Notes: generated by a model not told the origin, from the letters alone. Positions 17,594 through 26,747 are shown, numbered from the stretch's first letter. The stretch is DNA of 64,000 bases from Priestia megaterium (GCA_008180335.1 VTEF01000004.1:409061-473060), one strand, 5' to 3'. Numbers and translations: made by a program.

Positions 17594-18784
17594 TTATACA
17601 GCTTCTGACGAGCGCTTTGTATAATTATGAACAAATAAAATACCTAATTCATGATGTTCATTATCATATAAAGCACGTTGAGCAAACCGAACTTCACCGT
17701 TTTTATCAATAACTTCTAATTTACAAAATGCTCGATTGTTAACTTGTAACGCCTCATAAAATTTATGGACTTCTGAAACAGGAACACCGTTTACTTTTAT
17801 AATGACTTCACCAACTTGAAGTCCCATTTTCTCTGCCGGTGATTGAGGAATAATTCCGAGAATAATGACACCATTTGTACGTTTTGTAAAAAAAGCTGGT
17901 GCATTGTCATCATTAAGGCGCTGACGCAAGCTGATCCATTCCCTGACAACGATCGCGATAACAGCAACTGCAAGAGATAATATAGGATAGAAAATTGCTA
18001 CAGCTGTTAAACATGCAAGGCCGATCCCTAATGCAAGCACACGTTTTCCACTAAACGAAATGGACTCTGTCGGTAACATACTCTGTATACGTTGATAAAA
18101 ACCGATTGCAAATGGGACAAAAAACAAACTAAATGATGTACCTTTAATGGATAATACCGGCCACCAAGAAAACATAGATGTAATTGCATCTCCTGGAATT
18201 AAAACAACTAGCGGTACAACCCATAGTTTTTGAGAGAAATGAGCACCAATTTCTTGACCACGTTTGCTTTTGACAATGGCTGGCGATGTTCCTTTAGCTC
18301 CAAACTTCCAAATTAAATACCCTTCTGCTATAACCAACAGTGATAATAGTACCGCAAGAGACGATAAATCTGCTTGCCCTACCTGCATTAACCAACTTTT
18401 TATCAAGCCGTCTCCGATACCAGCAGATGGAATAATAAGCGTTAGGAGGATGGTGACACCAAGCACATAAGCTGGTGACAACCACCGAAACGTCCATGGC
18501 CCACTTAAGATAAAGGTCACAGCTGCTAAGAACAAAATCGTTCCTAATGAGAGATACACACCTAGTAAAACCGTAGCGACTGATAAAATAAAACCGATAA
18601 TCAGTCCAGGAAAAAATAAATATTTTGCTTCTAAAATAAAATCAAATACACGGACATGAAAATTTCGACGTTCTCGCTTTACGCGTGCAAGTCCGACGAA
18701 AAACGAAACCAGTAAAAATAAATAGGTGAGCGGATGTAAAAATAGCCTGCCCAGCCCTTTTAGCACTTCTATTACAATTTCCAT
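17594..18784 (-). CDS. minJ: Cell-division topology protein MinJ
   Basis: The start is set at ATG 18784 (396 residues), preceded by GGTGGTGGG; an upstream in-frame ATG at 18823 has no ribosome site. The N-terminus MEIVIEVLKGLGRLFLHPL and the FVGLARVKRERRNFHVRVFD block are typical of MinJ (YvjD), followed by several membrane helices. A PDZ domain occupies the C-terminus (SPAEKMGLQVGEVIIKVNGVPV near residue 320). MinJ bridges DivIVA and MinD at septa and poles. It lies between ctpB and csbA as in B. subtilis. Confidence 0.93.
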   Translation of the reverse strand: MEIVIEVLKGLGRLFLHPLTYLFLLVSFFVGLARVKRERRNFHVRVFDFILEAKYLFFPGLIIGFILSVATVLLGVYLSLGTILFLAAVTFILSGPWTFRWLSPAYVLGVTILLTLIIPSAGIGDGLIKSWLMQVGQADLSSLAVLLSLLVIAEGYLIWKFGAKGTSPAIVKSKRGQEIGAHFSQKLWVVPLVVLIPGDAITSMFSWWPVLSIKGTSFSLFFVPFAIGFYQRIQSMLPTESISFSGKRVLALGIGLACLTAVAIFYPILSLAVAVIAIVVREWISLRQRLNDDNAPAFFTKRTNGVIILGIIPQSPAEKMGLQVGEVIIKVNGVPVSEVHKFYEALQVNNRAFCKLEVIDKNGEVRFAQRALYDNEHHELGILFVHNYTKRSSEAV

Positions 18785-18915
18785 TTTCCCACCACCTGTT
18801 ATGACAACAACTGTGTTTTTCATTCGTTTTTATGTACAGTCATTATCTCTATTTTAACAAAGTGAGACAGCAACCGACAATGCTGTTTTTTTATTTAAAA
18901 ATGCAGACTCACAAT

Positions 18916-18955
18916 AAAAAATGAAACACCTCTGATTTAAGGTGTTTCATTTTTC
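18916..18955 (-). terminator. Terminator of ctpB
   Basis: The stem AATGAAACACCT/AGGTGTTTCATT, flanked by A6 and T5, lies ten bases after the ctpB stop codon; on the minus strand it ends in ATTTTTTATTG. Confidence 0.85.
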
Positions 18956-18964
18956 CATCATTTA

Positions 18965-20410
18965 TTATAATTCACTTGCTAATTGTAATGCGGTTTTTAG
19001 CTGACGGTCATCTTCTTTTGACTTAATTTTTTCTAACAGCTTTGTCTGAAGCAGAGCCGCTGCTTCTTCATCAATTTTACCTGTTATTTTTTGTTTGTTA
19101 ACTTGTTGAAACGCTTTAACAGCAGTCTCAGTTTCCTCACTGAAATAACCATCTGTACGACCAGGTTCAAATCCTAACCCTTGCAACATTTGCTGGGCAT
19201 TTTTGATTTGATCATCTGTCATATCACGCTCTAACACTTTGTCAACTTGAATTGGATTCACATAATAATAATCAGGCTGCTTTACTTCCACAGTTGGTTT
19301 AATTCCTTTTTCATTAATCCAGTTTCCATCTGGTGTCAGCCATTTATAAAAGGTTAACTTCAAATTACTTCCATCTTCCATCGGTACCGCTTGTTGAACA
19401 GTTCCTTTGCCATATGACTTTTCGCCAACAATCTCATATCCGCCCGCTTCTTTTAAAGCTCCTGCTAAAATTTCAGAAGCAGAAGCACTTCCTCCATCAA
19501 TTAACGCGACAATTGGATAATCTTTTGGTTCTTTTAAAGAAGAAGAAATCTTTTGTCGTTTCCCGTCTCGTTCTTCAATCTGAACATATGGTTTAGCATC
19601 TGTAACAAGTTCATCCAACATCTTTTCAACACTTTGTAAATATCCGCCTGGATTACCACGAACATCAAGAACAAGGCCTTCAATGTTTTTCTTTTCAAGA
19701 TTCGCTAGTTGTTTTGTAAATTCATCTTCTGTCGATTCAGAAAATGAGGTAATTTCCATATAGCCAATTTTCTTATCATTCACTGTCTTTATCGATGAAT
19801 AGACTGTTTCAATTGGGATTTCATCTCGGACAACGTCTACTTTTAATGTGTCTTTGACACCTGGACGCTGAATGTCTAATTTGACTGTTGAACCTTTTTT
19901 ACCGCGAATCTTTAAAACAGCATCGTACAACTCAAGACCTTCAATACTTTTTCCATCAATTTTAAGAATTTGATCATTTGGTTTTAACCCAGCTTTTTCT
20001 GCAGGCGATTCTTTAAATGGTGCAACGATCGTTACTTTACCTTCAACCATGCTCACTTCAGCACCAATTCCTTCAAAAGAGGAATCGAGGGATTGTGTAA
20101 ATTGCTCGGCAGTTTCTTTATCCATATATGATGAATGCGGATCATCGAGCGTTTGTACCATTCCTTGAATCGCACCTTCTAATAACTGCTTTTCGTCTAC
20201 ATCTTTATAATATTGTGATGATATAAGATCGTACGCTTGTTTAATCTTTTTAAATTCTCCATTCACATCTACTTTATCGCTATTAGATGCAGAGGAAAGG
20301 CTTGGTGTTCCTCCCATACCAGCATTTGCGTACTGCAAGCCAAAATACGTACCGCTTGCTCCAACAATTAAAGAGAGTGCCATTAATAATGCAACGAGTT
20401 TTCGATTCAA
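18965..20410 (-). CDS. ctpB: C-terminal processing peptidase CtpB (S41)
   Basis: A 481-residue exported serine protease. It has an N-terminal membrane anchor (residues 5-25), a PDZ domain about 95-180 with SPAEKAGLKPNDQILKIDG, the S41 core with the catalytic Ser in GGSASASEI near 312 and the Lys in GEKSYGKGTV near 336, and a C-terminal peptidoglycan-binding domain (QMLQGLGFEPGRTDGYF) about 410-465. In B. subtilis CtpB cleaves SpoIVFA and supports sigma-K activation during sporulation, which suggests that this organism sporulates. It is separated by terminators from both neighbours. Confidence 0.95.
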   Translation of the reverse strand: MNRKLVALLMALSLIVGASGTYFGLQYANAGMGGTPSLSSASNSDKVDVNGEFKKIKQAYDLISSQYYKDVDEKQLLEGAIQGMVQTLDDPHSSYMDKETAEQFTQSLDSSFEGIGAEVSMVEGKVTIVAPFKESPAEKAGLKPNDQILKIDGKSIEGLELYDAVLKIRGKKGSTVKLDIQRPGVKDTLKVDVVRDEIPIETVYSSIKTVNDKKIGYMEITSFSESTEDEFTKQLANLEKKNIEGLVLDVRGNPGGYLQSVEKMLDELVTDAKPYVQIEERDGKRQKISSSLKEPKDYPIVALIDGGSASASEILAGALKEAGGYEIVGEKSYGKGTVQQAVPMEDGSNLKLTFYKWLTPDGNWINEKGIKPTVEVKQPDYYYVNPIQVDKVLERDMTDDQIKNAQQMLQGLGFEPGRTDGYFSEETETAVKAFQQVNKQKITGKIDEEAAALLQTKLLEKIKSKEDDRQLKTALQLASEL

Positions 20411-20506
20411 ACTTTTTCATCCTCCTCAACCCTGACCCATCTCTTTTTATTATAATAGATCCAATTAAAACTATGTAATAAAAAGGATGCATGTGTTATT
20501 TGTAGC

Positions 20507-20542
20507 AAAAGGCATCACACAAATCAAGTGTGATGCCTTTTT
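20507..20542. terminator. Terminator between the M23 hydrolase gene and ctpB
   Basis: The stem AAAAGGCATCACAC/GTGTGATGCCTTTT around a seven-to-eight-base loop lies about 40 bases after the hydrolase stop. Its A/T flanks allow function on either strand, but only the minus strand has a gene ending here. Confidence 0.8.
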
Positions 20543-20584
20543 GTTAAAATTTTATGATAAGCTTGTACGACATATGCGCAAAAA

Positions 20585-21925
20585 TTAGAAGTTGATATAA
20601 CTTTCAGGATTCACAGCTGAACTGCTTCCTCGCCAGTCACCTTTATGCAATTCAAAATGCAAGTGAGCACCGGTTGAGCGACCAGTATTCCCCATGTAAC
20701 CTAACTGTTGGCCTTTTGTTACTGTTTGACCAGATGAAACTTTAAAGCTCTCTAAATGAGCATAGATAGTAACAAATGTTTGACCATTAATATTATGGCG
20801 AACATATACAACGTTACCGAAAGAAGATGAATAATAAGCTCGCATCACGATTCCGTCTGCTGCTGCCACAATTGGAACGTTGGCGCCGCGTTTACCAATA
20901 TCAATACCGTAATGCGTACGGCCAAATGTTGGGCGATATCCATAACGGGATGTAACAGGACCATTTGCAGGACGCATAAACGAACCACCTGTTACAGTTG
21001 GAGTAGACCTCTCTTCTGTTGAAGGTGCTTGATTTGATGATGATGACGACGCACTTGTATTTGCTTTTTCAGCAGCTTTTACAGTTTTTGCAGCTTTTTC
21101 AGCTTTTGCAGCTTCTGCTTCACGTTTTTTCTGTTCAGCTAATTCGCGTTGTTTTGTTTCCCAAGCTGCTTTTTCAGCCTGCGCAATTTTCTTTTGATCA
21201 GCTAAAATAGCCGCTTCTTCTTCTAACCCGATAACTTCAGCATGAGCATGTTGTTCTTCTGACTCTAGTTTTTTCATGAGTTCATTTTTTTCATCGACTT
21301 GTTTCTCTAACTGACTACGAAGGCTTTCAAGGTCTTTTAATGCTTCCTCAAGTGATTGTAGCTTTTCTTTTACTGCTGTTTCCTTCGTTTCTTTTTCTTT
21401 CTTATCCGCTTCGTGCTGTTCCAGTAGCTCACGGTCTGCTTCTACGATCGTCGTAACAGCATTCACTCGGCTGATGAAATCACCAAAACTTTGCGCTCCT
21501 AACAAAACTTGAATATAATCTACAGATCCGCCGCTTTCTTGTAAGGCAAGAGCTCGCTCTTTTAATAGTTCATTTCGCTTAGCAATACGCTCTTTAACAA
21601 TTTCAATTTCTTTTTTTAGTTTTTCAATTTCTTTTTTTGTTTTTGAAATTTCACCTTCACGACTGCGAATCTTTTCATTGGTCGTTCCAATTTCTGTATC
21701 TAAGCGCTGCATTTCAGCTTCTGCTTTTTTTTGCTCTGATTGCAAATGCTCAATTTCTTTTTTATTCTGGCCGATATGTTCATTCACTTTGGAACTTTTC
21801 TGATTAAGATCATTAATCTTTTTATCGATTCCTTCGTTTGCATAAGCAGTGTTTCCCGATCCTAACAACAAGCCACTTAATCCGACAAAAGCCGCTGTTG
21901 TGACAGTTAATACTTTGCGTTTCAT
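20585..21925 (-). CDS. EnvC/PcsB-like murein hydrolase: coiled coil plus M23 peptidase
   Basis: The start is put at ATG 21925 (446 residues) because GAGGAG precedes it and the product then has a proper signal peptide (MKRKVLTVTTAAFVGLSGLLLG, cleaved after AYA). Residues about 30-270 form a long coiled coil; a low-complexity Ala/Lys/Glu and Ser/Asn linker follows; residues about 325-440 are an M23 LytM domain with THYGIDIG and AHLHFELH, which carry the zinc ligands. It sits directly downstream of ftsE-ftsX. EnvC and PcsB proteins with this plan are activated by FtsEX, so control by the neighbouring FtsX is inferred. Confidence 0.88.
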   Translation of the reverse strand: MKRKVLTVTTAAFVGLSGLLLGSGNTAYANEGIDKKINDLNQKSSKVNEHIGQNKKEIEHLQSEQKKAEAEMQRLDTEIGTTNEKIRSREGEISKTKKEIEKLKKEIEIVKERIAKRNELLKERALALQESGGSVDYIQVLLGAQSFGDFISRVNAVTTIVEADRELLEQHEADKKEKETKETAVKEKLQSLEEALKDLESLRSQLEKQVDEKNELMKKLESEEQHAHAEVIGLEEEAAILADQKKIAQAEKAAWETKQRELAEQKKREAEAAKAEKAAKTVKAAEKANTSASSSSSNQAPSTEERSTPTVTGGSFMRPANGPVTSRYGYRPTFGRTHYGIDIGKRGANVPIVAAADGIVMRAYYSSSFGNVVYVRHNINGQTFVTIYAHLESFKVSSGQTVTKGQQLGYMGNTGRSTGAHLHFELHKGDWRGSSSAVNPESYINF

Positions 21926-21984
21926 TTGCTTGTTCTCCTCATTTTTACATTTTTGTCTATGCTTATCATGTCTTGTATGTAAGA

Positions 21985-22018
21985 ACAACAAATCTAGTGT
22001 TTAAACTAGATTTGTTGT
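21985..22018 (-). terminator. Hairpin after ftsX
   Basis: A perfect 14-base stem (ACAACAAATCTAGT with its complement) lies 23 bases after the ftsX stop. The minus strand continues TTGTTGTTCTTAC, a weak T tract, so it may be a leaky terminator that lets some ftsEX transcript into the hydrolase gene. Confidence 0.6.
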
Positions 22019-22040
22019 GGTAATAGATTAGTATTATAAA

Positions 22041-22931
22041 TTATTTACTTAAGAATTTCCGAACTGATAGCACGCTTCCCCAAATTCCGATGAATCCCCC
22101 AAGTATCACTAACAGCAGCGATACTTGAATTGTAAATGGAAACGATGGTATTAACTCGAAAAACCCATCAAAACGAGGTTCTACTTCTTTAAATAGAACT
22201 GTATATACACCTATGACAACAGCAACTGGTACAATTGAACCAAGTAACCCTAATAGGAATCCTTCAATAAAGAATGGCCAGCGAATAAATAAGTTTGTTG
22301 CTCCTACTAATCTCATAATCTCAATTTCCTCACGACGTGCCACAATTGTGATTTTAATTGTATTAGAGATTAAAAACATCGCTGTAAATAACAAACCAAT
22401 AATTAAGCCAATTCCAATGTTACGTGAAATTTTAAGCACGTTAAATAACTTTTCAACTTCACCTTGCCCATATTGAACTTTAGCTGCATACGGATATTTC
22501 TCAATCTGTGCTGCTACTTTGGCTACACCGGTTGGTTCTTTTGTTTTGACAACAAACACATCATTCAATGGGTTTTGCTGTTCAAATGGTTTAAATGCCT
22601 GTCCTTCTTCGCCCATACTGTCAATTAAACTTTTTAATTCTTCTTCTTTTGAAGAGAAGGTAACTGTATCTACTTGTTTAATAGACTCTAACTTTTCTTT
22701 CATCGCGTTTCGGTCATCTTTTGTTGCCGCTGCATCAATATGCAGACGAATTTCAACATCGTTCTCAATAAGCTTCGCCACATGGTTTAAGTTCAACATT
22801 AACATTAAAAATACGCCAACGAGTAACAACGTAACTGTTACCGCACTAGCTGATGCAAACGTCATCCATCCATTTCGACTAAGACTTTTGCTGCCTTCAC
22901 GTAAGTGGCGACCGAATGTTCTAGCCTTCAT
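22041..22931 (-). CDS. ftsX: Cell-division ABC transporter permease FtsX
   Basis: FtsX with FtsE controls peptidoglycan hydrolases at the cell wall. The start is set at ATG 22931 (296 residues), with GAGGTG nine bases upstream; the product begins MKARTFGRHLREGSKSLSRNGWMTFAS. One helix near the N-terminus is followed by an extracellular domain (about 50-165) and three more helices, with the family block ARREEIEIMRLVGATNLFIRWPF near residue 203. The gene overlaps the end of ftsE, so the two are translationally coupled. Confidence 0.95.
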   Translation of the reverse strand: MKARTFGRHLREGSKSLSRNGWMTFASASAVTVTLLLVGVFLMLMLNLNHVAKLIENDVEIRLHIDAAATKDDRNAMKEKLESIKQVDTVTFSSKEEELKSLIDSMGEEGQAFKPFEQQNPLNDVFVVKTKEPTGVAKVAAQIEKYPYAAKVQYGQGEVEKLFNVLKISRNIGIGLIIGLLFTAMFLISNTIKITIVARREEIEIMRLVGATNLFIRWPFFIEGFLLGLLGSIVPVAVVIGVYTVLFKEVEPRFDGFFELIPSFPFTIQVSLLLVILGGFIGIWGSVLSVRKFLSK

Positions 22932-23607
22932 ATCCGTAATCACCTCTTACTTCATCACGTACAACTTTACCATTTTCAATGGCAATTACTCGTTTGCGAA
23001 TTGAATTTACAATCTCACGATTATGTGTGGCCATTAAAATTGTTGTGCCGCGTTTATTGATTTCTTCAAAAATATCCATTATTTCCCATGATGTTTCTGG
23101 GTCAAGGTTCCCTGTTGGTTCGTCTGCAATGACAACCTTAGGATTATTTACAATGGAACGTGCGATAGACACGCGCTGTTGTTCTCCACCAGATAATTCA
23201 TCAGGGAATGATCGCATCTTACCTTTTAACTTTACAAGGTCCAATACTTCCATAACTCGTTTTTTAATCTCATCAGGATGTTGTTCAATGACTTCTAAAG
23301 CAAAGGCAACATTTTCGTAAACTGTTAACTTTGGCAGTAGTTTGAAGTCCTGGAAGACAACCCCGATTTGACGACGAAAAATAGGAACCTTACTATTTTT
23401 AATTTTTGCTACATTCGCACCATTAACGATAATATCTCCTGTTGATGGTTTTTCTTCGCGGTACATCATTTTTATAAATGTTGATTTACCCGCTCCACTA
23501 GGTCCTACGATATAAGCAAACTCCCCTTGATTAATCTTGATGCTAATCCCATTGATTGCTTTTACACCGTTCGGATACGTTTTATACACATTTTGCATTT
23601 CAATCAT
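22921..23607 (-). CDS. ftsE: Cell-division ATP-binding protein FtsE
   Basis: A 228-residue ABC ATPase with Walker A GPSGAGKST (36-44), Q-loop VFQDFKLLP, signature LSGGEQQR near 140 and Walker B VIADEPTGNLDPE. The opening MIEMQNVYKTYPNGVKAI is typical of FtsE. It powers FtsX; in Bacillus the pair regulates the CwlO endopeptidase. Here an EnvC/PcsB-like hydrolase follows directly in the same direction. Its promoter is probably at 23716. Confidence 0.96.
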   Translation of the reverse strand: MIEMQNVYKTYPNGVKAINGISIKINQGEFAYIVGPSGAGKSTFIKMMYREEKPSTGDIIVNGANVAKIKNSKVPIFRRQIGVVFQDFKLLPKLTVYENVAFALEVIEQHPDEIKKRVMEVLDLVKLKGKMRSFPDELSGGEQQRVSIARSIVNNPKVVIADEPTGNLDPETSWEIMDIFEEINKRGTTILMATHNREIVNSIRKRVIAIENGKVVRDEVRGDYGYEG

Positions 23608-23715
23608 AAGTAATCACCTAATCAAGTGTGTTATTTTAATACGATGTAACGCGCAGCCATTCGACAAACGGTTACAAATTAAACCAAAAATTCGACTCTA
23701 TTCACGTGCTTTCTC

Positions 23716-23724
23716 ATTATAACA
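23716..23724 (-). promoter_or_regulatory. Extended -10 promoter for ftsE-ftsX
   Basis: The minus strand reads TGTTATAAT, an extended -10 (TGnTATAAT) with a perfect hexamer at 23716-23721. The -35 region is weak (TTATTT at 16 bases). It lies about 110 bases before the ftsE start. Confidence 0.5.
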
Positions 23725-24119
23725 TCACTTTTCCAGAAAATAAGCCCTAAAAATATTACATTTTCATTTCAAATGTGTCAAAAGTCGGATTTATCTTTTA
23801 TGAAAATATATATATTACTTTACATGTGGCTTAGTATACAGGAGGTTCTCTTTCAAAGGTACATTGTCACATTTGAGATAAACAATCTGTTCAACGATGA
23901 ATATTGAGAGGCCATCCCTTATCACCGCGACTCTTCATTCAGATGCATTTTTAATGTGGGATACTAAAACGATTGGGAAATTGATAGGGTGAGCGATACA
24001 GCCATTTCCTTTAAAGAAAACTTTACTCCTTAATCTGCCTACATTTTTGCTGTTACTGGAGCTTTTTATGAAGGATATTACTGAAGGCAAAAGAAATCGT
24101 AAATGATCTGTAATCAAGC
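23725..24119. other. About 395-base gap between cccB and the ftsE promoter
   Basis: No gene is supported here. Reading frames on both strands are short and broken; the longest (minus strand, 73 codons from 24156) runs straight through the cccB terminator and has no ribosome site. The plus-strand frames around 23940-24100 are interrupted by stops. It could be decayed sequence, but I recognise no relative. Confidence 0.5.
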
Positions 24120-24151
24120 AAAACAAGAGGCCATTTACGGCCTCTTGTTTT
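24120..24151 (-). terminator. Terminator of cccB
   Basis: The stem AAAACAAGAGGCC/GGCCTCTTGTTTT with loop ATTTAC lies four bases after the cccB stop; the hairpin arms themselves supply the T tract. Confidence 0.85.
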
Positions 24152-24155
24152 GTCA

Positions 24156-24461
24156 TTATTTCTTTTCAGCTAACCATTCCGAAACCTTTTTCGCTTCCTC
24201 TTCGTTAACTAAACCTTTAGGCATGTTCCCTTGGCCGTTCACAACAATATCTTGAATTTCTTCTTGCGAATATTTACTCCCCACTTGTTCTAAGCTTGGC
24301 CCACGTGCACCTTCTAGATTATTCCCGTGGCACCCTGTACAGTTTTGTTGATAAATTTCTTCACCGCTTGATGCTGATTCCTTTGCTGAATCATCGGCTC
24401 CACCACATGCACTTAAAACAAGTGATGTGCCGGTCACTAAAGCGAACAATGTTTTCTTCAC
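24156..24461 (-). CDS. cccB: Cytochrome c-551 lipoprotein CccB
   Basis: A 101-residue small cytochrome c. A lipoprotein signal peptide ends in LSAC (Cys19), so the protein is predicted to be anchored outside the membrane by lipidation (Lgt in this window). Haem is bound by CTGCH (residues 41-45), with the distal methionine in GNMPKG near residue 80. The C-terminal helix KKVSEWLAEKK completes the fold. It would shuttle electrons from the bc complex to a terminal oxidase. Location beside ftsEX matches B. subtilis. Confidence 0.93.
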   Translation of the reverse strand: MKKTLFALVTGTSLVLSACGGADDSAKESASSGEEIYQQNCTGCHGNNLEGARGPSLEQVGSKYSQEEIQDIVVNGQGNMPKGLVNEEEAKKVSEWLAEKK

Positions 24462-24532
24462 ACTGTACTCCTCCTCACCGTAAAGTCACAAACCTTATTG
24501 TTTCACAATCAATTAAAACACGATTTTGCTAA

Positions 24533-24554
24533 TTGAAGTTTTCACTCTATTATA
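24533..24554 (-). promoter_or_regulatory. Recurring motif with TATAAT upstream of cccB
   Basis: The minus strand reads TATAATAGAGTGAAAACTTCAA. The TATAAT (24549-24554) is a plausible -10 for cccB, about 90 bases upstream, with the shared AGAGTGAAA..TTCAA in the initially transcribed region. See the finding on the recurring motif. Confidence 0.4.
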
Positions 24555-24560
24555 ACCTAC

Positions 24561-25424
24561 TCACGTTCGTTTAAAACCCTCCCCAAGCACTTCTGAAGCA
24601 TCTGCTACAATGACAAATGCAGACGGATCAATTGCTCGGACTGTTTGTTTCAATTTTGTGAATTCTGTTTGTTCCACTACAACCATTAAAATCGGACGTT
24701 CCTCTTCTGTATAACCACCGTAAGCAGATAGACGGGTCACTCCTCGATCAATTGTATGCAAGACTTCTTTTCGAATAGCTTCCTCTTGTTTGGTAATAAT
24801 AAGCACCATTTTCGAACGACCAATCCCTACTTGCACTAAATCAATGGTCTTACTCGTCACATATAACGCAATTAACGCGTATAAGCCTCGCTCTAAATCA
24901 AACACAAATGCAGCCGTTATTACAATAATTGCATCAATTAAAGCTACACAAATACCAAGGGACAACGAGGTATATTTATGAATAATTTGTGCAGCCAAAT
25001 CCGTACCGCCTGTAGAGGCACGCCCTCGAAATACAAGACCTAAACCAAGCCCCACTCCAATTCCTCCAAATAAGGCACCTAACAGCGGGTCGGTTGTCAC
25101 TGGATTCATATGACTCGTAAGTAAAACGACAAATGGCAAAAATAACGTCCCAACAAGTGTCTTAGCACCAAACTGCCACCCTAATAGGATAACACCTGCT
25201 ATAAAAAGAGGGATATTAAAAGCCCATTGTACATAAGCTGGTTTCCACCCTACTAACGCGTCTAAAATGGTGCTAATGCCACTAACTCCTCCTGATGCGA
25301 CGCGATTTGGAAGTAAAAATAAATTAAATGCAATTGCGACAATGGCTGAACCAGCCAGCACATATAAAATTTGAAGCAACCGATCGTATCGTGATAAGGT
25401 AACTCGCTTTGCTTTTTTTCTCAT
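24561..25424 (-). CDS. yvjA: YitT/YvjA-family membrane protein
   Basis: A 287-residue membrane protein from ATG 25424, which has GGAGGGG at the right distance; upstream in-frame starts have none. It has five to six N-terminal hydrophobic helices with the family pattern NLFLLPNRVASGGVSGIS near residue 35 and FRGRASTGGTDLAAQI near 130, and a C-terminal soluble DUF2179 domain (VTRLSAYGGYTEEERPILMVVV). Transport function has been suggested for the family but not shown. It lies between prfB and cccB. Confidence 0.87.
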   Translation of the reverse strand: MRKKAKRVTLSRYDRLLQILYVLAGSAIVAIAFNLFLLPNRVASGGVSGISTILDALVGWKPAYVQWAFNIPLFIAGVILLGWQFGAKTLVGTLFLPFVVLLTSHMNPVTTDPLLGALFGGIGVGLGLGLVFRGRASTGGTDLAAQIIHKYTSLSLGICVALIDAIIVITAAFVFDLERGLYALIALYVTSKTIDLVQVGIGRSKMVLIITKQEEAIRKEVLHTIDRGVTRLSAYGGYTEEERPILMVVVEQTEFTKLKQTVRAIDPSAFVIVADASEVLGEGFKRT

Positions 25425-25520
25425 AGCCCCTCCAGCTGTTAAACATAGTGAATGTATCATATGCAGTAAATTCAGCAATCGTTATATTGTATTTTTTGTC
25501 ATTTCTCTCACGCAGGAATT

Positions 25521-25569
25521 AAAAAAGAACGTCATACAATCCTTATCATTATTAGGATGATGACGTTCT
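25521..25569 (-). terminator. Terminator of prfB
   Basis: A long imperfect stem pairing AGAACGTCAT with ATGACGTTCT, continuing through ATCC/GGAT, starts about 15 bases after the prfB stop and ends in TTTTTTAATT on the minus strand. Confidence 0.85.
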
Positions 25570-25583
25570 CTTCTTATTTATTA

Positions 25584-26682
25584 TTAAATATGTGAGCGCA
25601 AATATGCATCAATAAATGGATCAAGCTCTCCGTCCATTACACTTTGTGTATTACCAATCTCCGTATTCGTACGGTGATCTTTCACAAGAGAATATGGATG
25701 GAATACATATGAGCGAATTTGGCTTCCCCAGCCGATATCTTTTTGTTCTCCACGAATTTCTGCTAATTGTTCTTGCTGTTTCTCAATCTCAAGTTGATAC
25801 AGCTTTGATTTTAACATTTTCATTGCTTGCTCACGGTTTTTAATTTGTGAACGCTCTGTTTGACAAGACACAACAACCCCTGTTGGGATATGTGTAATAC
25901 GTACAGCAGAGTCTGTTGTATTAATATGCTGACCACCTGCACCACTTGCGCGATACGTATCAACTTTTAAATCCTCTGTACGAATATCAATTTCAATTTC
26001 GTCGTTGAACTCAGGCATAACTTCACATGAGACAAATGATGTATGGCGACGGCCTGATGAGTCAAACGGAGAAATACGCACAAGACGGTGAACACCCTTT
26101 TCTGCTTTTAAATAACCATATGCATTATGCCCCTTGATTAAAAGAGTCACACTTTTAATTCCAGCTTCATCACCTGGAAGATAATCAAGGGTTTCCACTT
26201 TAAACCCTTTTTTCTCAGCCCAACGGGTATACATACGCAAAAGCATTGAACCCCAGTCTTGTGATTCTGTTCCACCAGCACCAGGATGTAATTCTAAAAT
26301 AGCATTGTTTTTATCATAAGGTTCACTTAAAAGTAATTGCAATTCAAATTCGTTCATTCCGGTTGTTAACTCTTTTAATTCTTCTGCTAACTCTTCAGCT
26401 AACTCTTCATCATACTCTTCTTTTACAAGCTCATATGATACTTGTAAATTCTCATATGTTTCATCTAAGTGATTAAATTGGTTGACAGCATCTTTTAAAG
26501 CGTTGGCCTCATTAATGACTGTTTGAGCAGCTTGTTGGTCATCCCAAAAGCTTGGGTCAGCCATTTTTTCATCTAACTCATCAATACGAGCTTGCTTTGT
26601 ATCGAGGTCAAAGAGACCCCCTAAAGTCCGCTAATCGCTTAGCTGTTTTTTCAAGTTCTTGCTTAACTGTTACTAAATCCAT
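25584..26682 (-). CDS. prfB: Peptide chain release factor 2, with programmed +1 frameshift
   Basis: RF2 ends translation at UGA and UAA. The gene starts at ATG 26682 and reads [20 protein letters not shown], then RGSL, to an in-frame TGA at 26608-26610. A +1 shift at CTT-T joins it to the long frame that continues [22 protein letters not shown] to 25584. The shift site has the classic layout: AGGGGG (Shine-Dalgarno-like), TCT, CTT TGA C. The GGQ motif is in GAGGQHIN and the stop-recognition loop reads SPFDSSG. The full product is about 366 residues. It lies downstream of secA, as in B. subtilis. Confidence 0.95.
26608..26622 (-). promoter_or_regulatory. RF2 programmed frameshift site
   Basis: The minus strand reads AGGGGGTCTCTTTGA followed by C. 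The AGGGGG element sits three bases before the CTT slip codon, and the in-frame TGA is followed by C, a weak stop context. This is the autoregulatory +1 shift known in prfB of most bacteria. Confidence 0.93.
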
Positions 26683-26715
26683 CTTTCAAACACCTCTATT
26701 TTATTTTTGACGCAC

Positions 26716-26747
26716 AGGAAGGAAATGAGTAAACTCATTTCCTTCCT
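26716..26747 (-). terminator. Perfect 32-base palindrome between secA and prfB
   Basis: Fifteen bases (AGGAAGGAAATGAGT) pair exactly with their complement across a two-base centre. There is no T tract on the minus strand (GTGCGTCAAAAAT follows), so it may be an RNA-processing or attenuator hairpin instead of a full terminator. Confidence 0.5.

Noticed and set aside
23935-24156. 73-codon minus-strand reading frame between cccB and ftsE
   Set aside because: It runs through the cccB terminator, has no ribosome site and resembles no family I know.
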